NCBI RefSeq assembly: GCF_019710575.1
Contig: NZ_JAHWFK010000015.1
Span: 96,227 to 160,226, forward strand
Length of the DNA stretch: 64,000 nucleotides
Direction of reading: 5' to 3'
From: Paractinoplanes polyasparticus
GTDB taxonomy: Bacteria > Actinomycetota > Actinomycetes > Mycobacteriales > Micromonosporaceae
In this document: one piece after another, positions 56,742 through 64,000 of the stretch
Numbering within the stretch: the first letter of the stretch is position 1
Layout of the letters: every line of letters starts with the position of its first letter
The notes under the pieces: generated by a model
Seen by the model: the letters and a program-made list of their open reading frames with translations, nothing else
What the model was told of the DNA's origin: nothing
Databases searched by the model: none
Made by a program: the position numbers and the translations under genes

Positions 56742-57581
56742 GGAACCCGGTCAGCGCCGCGGCGACCGCGGCCGGATTCTCCTCGGCCATGTGGTGCCCG
56801 GACTCGATCGGCACGCCGCGGATGTCGGCGGCCCACTCGCGCCAGATGGCGAGTGGGTCGCCGTACAGCTGTTCCATGTCGTCCTCCGTGGACCAGAGGA
56901 ACAGCGTCGGGCAGGTGATCTGTCTCGGACCGGCGAGCTCGTGCTCGAGGTCGACGGTCAGTCCCGCGCGGTAGTCCTCGAGCATGGCCCGGACGGTCGC
57001 CGGATCCCGGGTGGCGGCGCGGAACTCCTCGTAGTTGTCCCGGCCCATCCGCTCGGGCGAGCCCGCGTACCAGGCGTCGGGGTCGGCCAGGATCGCCCGC
57101 TCCGGCTTGCCCGGCTGGGCGAAGAAGAACCAGTGCCACCAGGCTGCGGCGAAGCGCGCGTCGCACCGGGCGAGCGCCTCGCTGATCGGCACACCGTCCA
57201 TGACAACCAGCTGGCGTACGGCGTGAGGGTGGTCGAGGGCGAGCCGGAGCGCCACATAGCAGCCGCGGTCGTGTCCCGCCACGGCGAACTGCTCATGGCC
57301 GAGCCGGTGCATGAGCCGCACGAGATCCCGCGCGACTCCACGTTTCGACTGCTGGGAATGATCGTCCTTGATCGCGGCCTTGCTCGACCGGCCGTATCCG
57401 CGCATGTCCGGGCAGAAACGCTCAGCCCCGCCTCGACCAGCCGCGGCGCGACCCGGTGCCAGGTCGATCCCGTACGCGGGTGGCCGTGAATCAGCAGCAC
57501 GGCCGGCCCGTCCCCGGCGTGCCGCACCCGCAGCGCCACCTCGCCCACGTCGACCATCTCGTCGGTGAACCCCTCGAACAT
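56668..57581 (-). pseudogene. Haloacetate dehalogenase-like alpha/beta hydrolase with a single frameshift
   Basis: From ATG 57581 the frame reads MFEGFTDEMVDVGEVALRVR, GPAVLLIHGHPRTGSTWHRV and APRLVEAGLSV, then breaks near 57420. The next frame continues directly with CPDMRGYGRSSKAAIKDDHS. The nucleophile elbow is AVAGHDRGCYVALRLALDHP with Asp as nucleophile, as in fluoroacetate/haloacetate dehalogenases, plus the halide-binding Trp region AAWWHWFFFAQPGKPERAIL and the catalytic His in GHHMAEENP. One missing base in a short T-run (GTTTCTGC) explains everything. It is either a recent pseudogene or a sequencing error. An intact product would be about 304 residues. Confidence 0.8.
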
Positions 57582-57639
57582 CCTCCGTGGATACCCGAAA
57601 TCGCTTGCGCCGATCTTCCCGGCGGGCCGTAATCTCCTG

Positions 57640-58254
57640 ATGATCAGCCACGATGTGACCCGCGCGTGCGACCTCACCCGCGAAACCCTGACCGGAGCGC
57701 TCGACCTGGACTGGCAGAAACCGGCAGCCGGACTCGAATGGACCTGTTGGGAGACGGTCGAGCACATGGCCGACTGCCTCTTCGCCTACACGGCCCAGCT
57801 CGCCCCGGCGACCCCGTCCACGACCACCTACGTTCCGATCGGCTGGCAGCACCTCCGCGAAGGCGGTCCCGGGCTGACGATCTTCGCCGAGCGTCCCGCG
57901 GGCCAGTCCGGCCTGATCCAGGCCCTCGAGGTCTGCGGCGCGATGCTGGCGGTGATGGCCGACGCCGTACCGGCCGATCGTGTGTCGTTCCACCCCTACG
58001 GCCCGTCCGACTCCTCCGGCTTCGCCGCCATGGGCGTGGTCGAAGTGCTGGTCCACATGCACGACGTGACCGGCGGCCTGGGCCTCCCGTGGTCCCCGCC
58101 CGCCGATCTGTGCGCGGCCGCCCTGGCCCGCCTTTTCCCGACCGCGCCGACTACAACCGACCCGTGGGCGACGCTGCTCTGGGCAACCGGCCGCGGAACA
58201 CTGCCCGGCCTGCCCGCCCGTACAACCTGGAAGTGGGACGGCACCCCACGCTGA
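57640..58254 (+). CDS. Mycothiol-dependent maleylpyruvate isomerase-like (DinB-like) protein
   Basis: 204 residues from ATG 57640. LTRETLTGALDLDWQKPAAG and EWTCWETVEHMADCLFAYTA give the N-terminal four-helix bundle with the metal-binding His (W-x-T-x-E-H). FAAMGVVEVLVHMHDVTGGL supplies the second and third His ligands. The fold is shared by DinB, mycothiol maleylpyruvate isomerase and bacillithiol S-transferases, all metal-dependent thiol enzymes. The substrate is unknown. It is divergent from the frameshifted hydrolase with 58 bp between. Confidence 0.8.
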   Translation: MISHDVTRACDLTRETLTGALDLDWQKPAAGLEWTCWETVEHMADCLFAYTAQLAPATPSTTTYVPIGWQHLREGGPGLTIFAERPAGQSGLIQALEVCGAMLAVMADAVPADRVSFHPYGPSDSSGFAAMGVVEVLVHMHDVTGGLGLPWSPPADLCAAALARLFPTAPTTTDPWATLLWATGRGTLPGLPARTTWKWDGTPR

Positions 58255-58358
58255 CCATCGCTGTTTCGCTGATCGCCCTGAGCGGCAGATGCGCGCCGGC
58301 GACGAGTTCCGCCTCAAGGCCGATCGCACCAAGGTCGCTGCGGGTCTACCGTGCCGAT

Positions 58359-58856
58359 GTGGACGACGATCAACCCGCCCGGGTGGACTTCGATTTCGAC
58401 CAGTACGGTCGTCGAGTGCGGGAGGGGCCGTGCTTCGTCTGTGCGTACCTTGCCGGCCATCCGGATTACCGGCACCACGCGTTGTACGAGGACGACGACA
58501 CCATCGCCTTCCTGACCCGCCACCCTGTGCAGCTGGGGTACTGCCTGGTGGCCCCGAAGCGACATGTCGAAAGCTGGATCGACGACATGGAGGAGCCGGA
58601 GTTCCTCCGCTTCCAGGGCGTGGTGCGCCGAGTGGCCCGGGCCGTGGCAGCCGCCGTACCGACCGAGCGGATGTGCTCGCTGAGTTTGGGCAGCCGGCAA
58701 GGCAACGCGCACGTGCACTGGCATCTCGCCGCGCTGCCGCCGGGCGTGCCGTATCACCAGCAGCAGTTTCATGCCCTCATGGCCGAGAACGGGGTCCTGC
58801 CGGTCGATGACGCGGCCCAGGCGGCACTCGCCCAACGGATCCGACAACATCTGTGA
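58359..58856 (+). CDS. HIT family protein
   Basis: 165 residues from GTG 58359; no start upstream has protein-like sequence after it. A Cys-x-x-Cys (GPCFVCAYLAG) near residue 25 may bind zinc with a later His. AFLTRHPVQLGYCLVAPKRH is the core strand-helix. The histidine triad is NAHVHWHLAALP (His118, His120, His122). HIT enzymes cleave or transfer nucleotides from dinucleoside polyphosphates, AMP-lysine or ADP-sugars. The exact substrate is unknown. It follows the DinB-like gene by about 100 bp. Confidence 0.88.
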   Translation: MDDDQPARVDFDFDQYGRRVREGPCFVCAYLAGHPDYRHHALYEDDDTIAFLTRHPVQLGYCLVAPKRHVESWIDDMEEPEFLRFQGVVRRVARAVAAAVPTERMCSLSLGSRQGNAHVHWHLAALPPGVPYHQQQFHALMAENGVLPVDDAAQAALAQRIRQHL

Positions 58857-59244
58857 TCGAAAGTTGCCCACGGTCGGACTGATCAGCCCCGTCGGCCTCG
58901 GTGGTCAGGTACGCCGGAGCTGTTCACGGCGACATTCGGCGTCAAGCCGGCCATACAGCTGCCGTTCGGTCGTTCTGGTGCGATTGACCGTGACCCGACC
59001 CCTCGGGCCGGCGGTTGCGACGGCGCGGGACAAAGGTGGCCGACCGGGTCGAGCGAGCGTGGGCCCGTCAGTCGTCCACCCTTCCAGCCTGGTCGCGAAG
59101 CGGCTTGTGCGGCGCGGCCTGCCCGGTTGAGGTCATCCGTTCTTCATGCCGGCGGACGAGCATGTCGGCGAGGGTTGTCCTGCAATCGGCGAGCGAATGA
59201 GGAAGAAGAAGCGGGCCGGCTCCGCGGGGGAACGGAGTAGCTGG
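58857..59244. other. 388-bp gap with no recognised gene
   Basis: Between the HIT gene and the TetR gene, no frame has convincing protein composition or a ribosome site. On the minus strand, a short stretch around 59190-59100 reads ADMLVRRHEERMTSTGQAA without start or match, and I leave it unassigned. No terminator-like hairpin stands out. Confidence 0.45.
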
Positions 59245-59967
59245 TCAGCGGGCGGGGCGGAGATGGGTCAGGGAGCGGTCGAGCCACTCCGCCATGAGCG
59301 TCCGCTCGGCGTCCGTGAGGGCGGGGAGGTCGGGCAGCACCGTGCCGAACGTGACGGCCACGGACGCTGGGCCGGTGTCGGGGGTGGCGGGGGCCGTCGT
59401 GAGGATCGCGGCGGCCACGGCGTCGAACATCGCGTCGGACAGGGTGAGGTCGCGGTCGTCGGGGGGCGCGGCCAGCAGCGCCTGGACGGTGCCGGAGCCG
59501 GCTGCGTGAATCATGTTGACGGCCCGGGGTTCGTCCACGCGCAGGCGGCCGGCGGCGGCCAGGCGGCGTACGCGGGCCTGAAGGACCTTGATGCCGTTGG
59601 CTGTCGCGGGGGAGTGGTGGGCGCGCTCGGGGTTCGACAACAGCGCGTACAGGCCGGGGTTGGCCAGGCCGAACTCGATGTGGGCCAGCCAGGCGGCGCG
59701 CAGGTCGGCCACGGGGTCGTCGCTCTCGGCGGCGGCGGTCCGCGCCTTGGCGGCCACGTAGGTGGCCATCACGTGTTCGGCCACGGCATCGATCAGGCCG
59801 TCCTTGTCGCCGAACTGGCGGTAGATGGTCGGTGCCTGCACTCCGGCGGCCTGGGAGACGGCGCGGGTCGTCACGGCGCGGATTCCCTGCTCGCGAAGCA
59901 GTTGGGCGGCCGCTTCGACGATTTTGGCTCGGCTGCCGCTGTCGGCCGTCGTGTCCGAGTGGGTCAT
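59245..59967 (-). CDS. TetR family transcriptional regulator
   Basis: 240 residues. The N-terminal helix-turn-helix is IVEAAAQLLREQGIRAVTTR followed by AVSQAAGVQAPTIYRQFGDK. The all-helical ligand domain follows (WLAHIEFGLANPGLYALLSN). TetR dimers repress a neighbouring gene until bound by a ligand. The divergent oxidoreductase starts 83 bp away, and TAACA-N6-TGTTA lies between, 10 bp upstream of this start. Autorepression and control of the oxidoreductase are likely. Confidence 0.93.
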   Translation of the reverse strand: MTHSDTTADSGSRAKIVEAAAQLLREQGIRAVTTRAVSQAAGVQAPTIYRQFGDKDGLIDAVAEHVMATYVAAKARTAAAESDDPVADLRAAWLAHIEFGLANPGLYALLSNPERAHHSPATANGIKVLQARVRRLAAAGRLRVDEPRAVNMIHAAGSGTVQALLAAPPDDRDLTLSDAMFDAVAAAILTTAPATPDTGPASVAVTFGTVLPDLPALTDAERTLMAEWLDRSLTHLRPAR

Positions 59968-59977
59968 GTAGCAATGC

Positions 59978-59993
59978 TAACAGGGTCTTGTTA
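59978..59993. promoter_or_regulatory. Candidate TetR operator
   Basis: Inverted repeat TAACA-GGGTCT-TGTTA in the TetR/oxidoreductase intergenic region. GCTAAC occurs again at 60012-60017, possibly as a half-site. A dimer bound here would cover the start region of the TetR transcript. Confidence 0.55.
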
Positions 59994-60050
59994 TCGGGGG
60001 GTGTATCGGTGCTAACGTCAGACGCTTAACGACGGAAACAAGGAGTCAGC

Positions 60051-60905
60051 ATGATCATCATCACCGGCGCCACCGGGCAGCTCGGATCCCGCATCGTCGA
60101 GCGTCTGCTCGAACGGGTGCCCGCGAACGAGGTCGGCGTCAGCGTCCGCGATGCCGCGAAGGCGTCGTCGCTGGCCGAGCGGGGCGTACACGTTCGTACG
60201 GGCGACTTCACCGAACCGGCGGGCCTCGAGCACGCCTTCGAAGGCGCGGATCGCGTCCTGATCATCTCCGCCGCCATCCGCGGGGACGCCGCCGTCGCCG
60301 CCAACAAGGCGGCCATCGACGCTGCCCGCGCCGCCGGAGCCCGGCGCATCCTCTACACGAGCCACCAGGCCGCCGCCAAGGATTCGCTCTTCGCGCCGCA
60401 GCTCACCCACGCCGACACCGAGGAATACCTCGCCGGCCTCGACATCCCGTTCACCGCTCTGCGCAACGGCTTCTACGCGAGCACGCTCGGCTACTACGTG
60501 GGCGCGGCGCTCCGGACCGGCGAGCTGGTCCTGCCCGAAGACGGCCCGTTCTCGTGGACGGCGCACGACGACCTGGCCGAGGCGGCCGCGATCGCCCTCG
60601 CCGACGACGGAGTCCTCGACGGCGTGACACCGCCGCTGACCGCACCCGAGCTGCTCGACTTCGAGGCAGTGGCGGCCATCCTGAGCGAACTCACCGGTCA
60701 CCGCATCAAGCGCGTGACAGCCGGCGACGACGAATGGAAGGCCGCCGCGGTGGCCAACGGTGTCCCCGAGCCCGCGGCAGAGTTCACACTCGGCATGTTC
60801 CGCGCCGCCCGCCGCGGCGAGTTCGCCGTCGCCGACCCGACGCTCGAGAAGCTCCTGGGCCGTCCCGCGATCCCGGCCCGCGCCGTCCTGCAGGGGGTGG
60901 TCTGA
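60051..60905 (+). CDS. NAD(P)-binding atypical SDR (NmrA/QorB-like)
   Basis: 284 residues. The cofactor loop is MIIITGATGQLGSRIVERLL (G-x-x-G-x-x-G). RILYTSHQAAAKDSLFAPQL and FTALRNGFYASTLGYYVGAA are typical of QorB-type quinone oxidoreductases and NmrA redox sensors; the classical Tyr-x3-Lys catalytic pair is absent. It binds NADP(H) and may reduce quinones or sense redox state. AAGGAG precedes the ATG. It is probably repressed by the divergent TetR protein. Confidence 0.9.
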   Translation: MIIITGATGQLGSRIVERLLERVPANEVGVSVRDAAKASSLAERGVHVRTGDFTEPAGLEHAFEGADRVLIISAAIRGDAAVAANKAAIDAARAAGARRILYTSHQAAAKDSLFAPQLTHADTEEYLAGLDIPFTALRNGFYASTLGYYVGAALRTGELVLPEDGPFSWTAHDDLAEAAAIALADDGVLDGVTPPLTAPELLDFEAVAAILSELTGHRIKRVTAGDDEWKAAAVANGVPEPAAEFTLGMFRAARRGEFAVADPTLEKLLGRPAIPARAVLQGVV

Positions 60906-61206
60906 GCCCGGCAGCCCGCCCGAGACCTCAATTCGCGTCGTCCCGCGCGGGTTGATCTGGGCGGGGCCACCGTTCCGTCCGGAGGGCTTGGGGGGTCTGT
61001 GTTCGCCTCGGCCCGGCAGCCGTGACGGTGACCGGGTTCGGGGCGGGTAGTTGCCGGCCTTGGGAAGCACAGGCGCTGCCGCTACGAGAGTGTCGGACCC
61101 AGCTCGACGCGGGCGAAACCGTCGGGCGGCGTTCGGGTCGCAGGCGGGCCGGACGCCGCCGGGGGAAGCGCGGCGGTTTCGGGACGGGCGTGGTTAGCTG
61201 GCGGAC
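60906..61206. other. 300-bp gap upstream of the GH13 gene
   Basis: No gene recognised. It should contain the GH13 promoter; I see no consensus -35/-10 pair and no clear ribosome site immediately before the ATG at 61207. Confidence 0.4.
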
Positions 61207-62877
61207 ATGGGGCGCGAATGGCTGGCCGACGCTGTCATGTACGAGATCTATCCACAGTCGTTCGCTGACTCCGACGGTGACGGCGTCGGGGACCTGCGCG
61301 GGGTCATCGACAAGCTCGACCACATCGCGTCGCTCGGCATCGACGTCATCTGGTTCAACCCCTGCTTCGCGTCGCCGTTCGTCGATGCCGGCTACGACGT
61401 GTCCGACTATCTGACGATCGCGCCTCGCTACGGCACCAACGACGACATGGCCGAGTTGGTCGCCAAGGCCGGGGAGCGCGGCATCCGCGTCGTGCTCGAC
61501 CTGGTCGCCGGGCACACGTCGATCGAGCACCCCTGGTTCCAGAAGGAGCTCAACGCCGACGGGCCCGACCCCGAAGGCGACCGCTACATCTGGAGCGAGC
61601 AGCTGCCGGAGCGCACCTGGACCCGTCAGCAGCCGGGCACCCCGGCCTGGGTGCGCTCGCCCGGTCCGCGGCCCGGCTACTACCTCAAGAACTTCTACGA
61701 CGAGCAGCCCGCGCTCAACTTCGGCTGGGTCTCCCGGGGCGCCGCAGCGCGGGAAAACCCCGACGGGCTTCAGGGCGAGACCGATCAGCCGGAGGACGTA
61801 CAGGTCGCGCGCCCGCGGGACGACTCGTGGCGGGACGCGATCGACGCGCCCGGCCCGCGGCGCAACCGGCAGGCGCTCAAGGACATCATCGGCCACTGGC
61901 TCGGCCTGGGCGTGGCCGGCTTCCGCGTCGACATGGCCTTCTCGCTGGTCAAGGACGAGGAACTGACCCACGGGTACGCCGAGACGGTCGCGCTCTGGCG
62001 TGAGATCCGCCAGTGGCTGGAAGGCGCCTACCCCGACGCGGTGCTGATACCGGAGGGCGCCGAACCGCGCGTCGGCGGCCCGCTCGCCTTCGACGCCGAC
62101 TTCTTCCTGGTCATCCACGACGCACACGCGAGCCTGTTCAACAACCAGTACGCGGGCCGCCTGCCCTTCCAGGCGCCGCGCGAGCCGTTCTTCGACGCCG
62201 AGGGCCGGGGCAGCACCCGGCCGTTCCTCGACACGTGGGCGGCCGCCCGCGAGGAACACCCGGACCGCCCGATCATCCTCGCCACGGCCGACCACGACTT
62301 CGACCGGCTGCGCTGCGGCCCGCGCGGCCCCGAGCAGCTCGGCGCCGCGTTGACGTTCCTGTTCACGTGGGGCAGCGTCCCGTGCCTGTACTACGGCGAC
62401 GAGATCGGCATGCGCTACCAGCCCGGCCTGCCCGACGTCGAGGGTTCGATCTGCGACCCCGGCTACAACCGCGCCGGCTGCCGCACCCCGATGCAGTGGG
62501 ACGACAGCCCGAACGCAGGCTTCTCGACCGCCGAGGCGTCGAAGCTGTATCTGCCGATCGACCCCGACCCGGACCGGCCGACCGTAGCCGCACAGCAGAA
62601 CGATCCGGCGTCGACGCTCAACCTGGTGCGCGAGCTGATCGCTCTGCGGCGGGCCACGCCCGCCCTGGGCACACGGGCTTCGACCCGGATCGTCTCCGAG
62701 GGCTACCCCTTGGCGTACGTTCGCGGCGACTCCCATCTGGTCGTCGTGAACCCGCGCCGCGAGCCGGCCACCTTGGCCTTCGACGGCGCGACCCCACTGT
62801 GGGCCTCCGGCGTGGAGGTGCGGCCGGGCGAGCTCCGAGTGGCGGGCTTCGGCTACGGCGTGTTCACCGTGTCGTAG
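61207..62877 (+). CDS. GH13 family glycoside hydrolase/transglycosidase
   Basis: 556 residues. The (beta/alpha)8 barrel begins ADAVMYEIYPQSFADSDGDG. Region I is VVLDLVAGHTS (the common Asn before His is Gly). Region II is GVAGFRVDMAF with nucleophile Asp242. Region III is VLIPEGAEP with acid/base Glu283. Region IV is ATADHDFDRL with transition-state Asp364. A C-terminal beta domain starts near residue 500. A cytoplasmic enzyme without signal peptide, related to alpha-glucosidases, trehalose synthases and sucrose-acting enzymes; the specificity cannot be fixed. It could process sugars imported by the ChvE system (inference). Confidence 0.9.
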   Translation: MGREWLADAVMYEIYPQSFADSDGDGVGDLRGVIDKLDHIASLGIDVIWFNPCFASPFVDAGYDVSDYLTIAPRYGTNDDMAELVAKAGERGIRVVLDLVAGHTSIEHPWFQKELNADGPDPEGDRYIWSEQLPERTWTRQQPGTPAWVRSPGPRPGYYLKNFYDEQPALNFGWVSRGAAARENPDGLQGETDQPEDVQVARPRDDSWRDAIDAPGPRRNRQALKDIIGHWLGLGVAGFRVDMAFSLVKDEELTHGYAETVALWREIRQWLEGAYPDAVLIPEGAEPRVGGPLAFDADFFLVIHDAHASLFNNQYAGRLPFQAPREPFFDAEGRGSTRPFLDTWAAAREEHPDRPIILATADHDFDRLRCGPRGPEQLGAALTFLFTWGSVPCLYYGDEIGMRYQPGLPDVEGSICDPGYNRAGCRTPMQWDDSPNAGFSTAEASKLYLPIDPDPDRPTVAAQQNDPASTLNLVRELIALRRATPALGTRASTRIVSEGYPLAYVRGDSHLVVVNPRREPATLAFDGATPLWASGVEVRPGELRVAGFGYGVFTVS

Positions 62878-62969
62878 GCACGAGGAAGCGCGAAGCGGCT
62901 CGCCGTGACCCGCCCCGGAAGCGCACAGAAGGCGGCAGAGACCCGGTAGCGCGGCCCCGGCGCCCCGTG

Positions 62970-64000
62970 CCGGCCGGCGGCGTTTCGGTCAGGCGCCGCG
63001 GGGCGTCCATCGTGTCTGCGTCTGACGGCGGCGTTCGGTGAGCAGCGCGGGCGCGCGTTGGCCCGCTGCGAACGGCTGCGTCTCTCAGGCGCTGCGGGCG
63101 CCCGTGCCTGCGTCGCGTCGGTGCCGATGGCAGTGTGTTGGTCGGGCGATGCGGGCGCGGTTCGCCCTCGCGCTGATGGCGGTGCTGTGGTCCTGCGACG
63201 CGGGCGCCCTCCGCCCCTGCGCCGGACGGCGGCATTTGGTCAGGTGGTCCGGGCGCGCGTTGTCCGAGCGCCGAACGGCGGCGTTTTTGACCAGGCAACG
63301 CGTGTGCCCCAATGCGTCCGCGCCCGCCCATCGTGTCCGCGCCGACGGCAGCGTTTTGCCAGGCGACGTGGGCGCTCATCGCGTCCGCGCCGGCGGCAGG
63401 GTCGTGGTCGTGCGACGCGGGCGCACTTCGCCCGGGCCGACGATAGTGCTTCGGTTAGGCAATGGTGGCGTCCATTCCGCCCGCGCCGACGCCAGCGTCA
63501 TGGTCGTGCGACGCTGGCGCTTCGGCCTTGCGCCTCACGGCAGCGTTCGGTCAGGCAATCCAGGCGCGCGTTGTCCTAGCGCCGAACGGCGGCGTTTTTG
63601 ACCAGGCAACGCGTGTGCCCCAACGCGTCCGCGCCCGCCCATCGCGTCCGCGCCGACGGCAGCGTTTTGCCAGGCGACGTAGGCGCCCATCGCGTCCGCG
63701 CCGGCGGCAGGGTCGTGGTCATGCGACGCGGGCGCATTTCGCCTGCGGGCCGACGACAGAGCTTTGGTTAGGCAGTGGGGGCCTGGCCTCCCTTCCGCCC
63801 GTGCCCGCGCCGACGGCAGCGTCATGGTCGTGCGACGCCAGCGCCTTCGCCCTTGCGTCGCACGGCAGCGTTTGGTCTGGTGGCGCAGGCACGCGTTGCC
63901 CTACTGCCGGACGGCAGTGCTTTGGTCAGGCAGTGCAGCCGTCCGTCGCGCTCGTGCCCGTCGGCGCCGACGGCGGCGTTTTGTTCGTGCGGCGTGGCGC
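62970..64000. repeat. Degenerate 48-bp tandem repeat array, running off the right edge
   Basis: About 21 units of roughly 48 bp. A unit begins like GCGCCGACGGCAGCGTTTTG and continues with GTCAGGCGACGCGGGCGC and a variable end such as TCGCGTCC. Two flavours tend to alternate: one with TTTTGGTCAGGC, one with GTCGTGGTCGTGCGACGC. Some units are 47-49 bp and one type carries an insertion giving about 71 bp. A higher-order copy is clear: 63271-63470 is repeated at 63582-63781 with about 90% or more identity over most of its length, at a shift of exactly 311 bp. Frames are open in several phases because stops are rare in this composition; none has a credible start. The left edge is gradual. Confidence 0.85.

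Noticed and set aside
63038..63601. Open frames of up to 187 codons on both strands in the repeat array
   Set aside because: No ribosome site, no hydrophobic core or motif, several phases open at once, and unit lengths of 47-71 bp break any reading frame.
62970..64000. CRISPR array
   Set aside because: Units are contiguous and degenerate, with no conserved 28-37-bp repeat separated by unique spacers, and no cas gene is near.
1..64000. tRNA, rRNA, integrase, transposase or phage genes
   Set aside because: I looked for cloverleaf-type ends, DDE or recombinase motifs and terminal inverted repeats by eye and found none; a tRNAscan or ISfinder run would be needed to exclude weak cases.

Overview
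The window is very GC-rich (about 70% or more), with strong third-position GC bias, many GTG starts, 4-bp ATGA/GTGA gene overlaps and actinobacterial families (LAL-type LuxR regulators, ECF42 sigma factor with DGPF partner, MEDS-STAS protein, mycothiol-type isomerase fold). It looks like chromosomal DNA from a Micromonosporaceae-like actinomycete; Actinoplanes or a relative is my inference, not a proof. I saw no rRNA, tRNA, CRISPR array, intact insertion sequence or phage gene.

Layout. 1-5.1 kb: end of a GT1 glycosyltransferase, a divergent MarR/VOC pair with two palindromic operators, a GrpB protein, and a DMT transporter/MocR pair whose start codons overlap in one CATG. 5.2-10 kb (mostly minus): a decayed membrane-protein gene, a GT4 glycosyltransferase with a 3 x 21-residue repeat in its linker, a PlsC-like acyltransferase, an APH-like phosphotransferase and a GNAT protein preceded by a 16-codon leader ORF and a hairpin. 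10.1-15.1 kb: two large divergent LAL regulators around a palindrome. 15.2-16.1 kb: wreckage of a formylglycine-generating-enzyme/arylsulfatase/HAD-phosphatase locus. 16.1-23.3 kb: aminotransferase, 2-hydroxyacid dehydrogenase, PPOX protein, PutA and a LysR regulator. 23.3-29.1 kb: RDD operon, small secreted protein, SsuA-C-B sulfonate transporter, K+ channel.

29.2-32.3 kb: FAD oxidoreductase divergent from a DGPF protein plus ECF42 sigma factor, with a candidate ECF42 promoter. 32.4-38.7 kb: secreted beta-helix (GH55-like) protein with an intrinsic terminator, a beta-lactamase-like/nucleotidyltransferase pair only 12 bp apart and divergent, an ECF sigma factor with a membrane partner, and a short Rho. 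38.9-45.0 kb: a glycan or envelope cluster (unknown protein, methyltransferase-like protein, an MraY outside any recognisable dcw cluster, GT4, GT2). 45.3-52.5 kb: MEDS-STAS protein, cupin, NADAR, TPR-like protein, DUF4214-type secreted protein, NarL-type two-component system, GNAT.

52.7-56.7 kb: ChvE-MmsA-MmsB sugar ABC transporter under three closely spaced palindromes. 56.7-62.9 kb: a frameshifted haloacetate-dehalogenase-like gene, MDMPI-like protein, HIT protein, TetR/NAD(P)-binding oxidoreductase pair with operator, GH13 enzyme. From about 62.97 kb to the right edge the DNA is a degenerate 48-bp tandem repeat with a 311-bp higher-order period. This is the least explained sequence in the window.

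Themes: compact divergent promoter regions, sugar and sulfur acquisition, envelope glycan synthesis, and several genes in visible decay.
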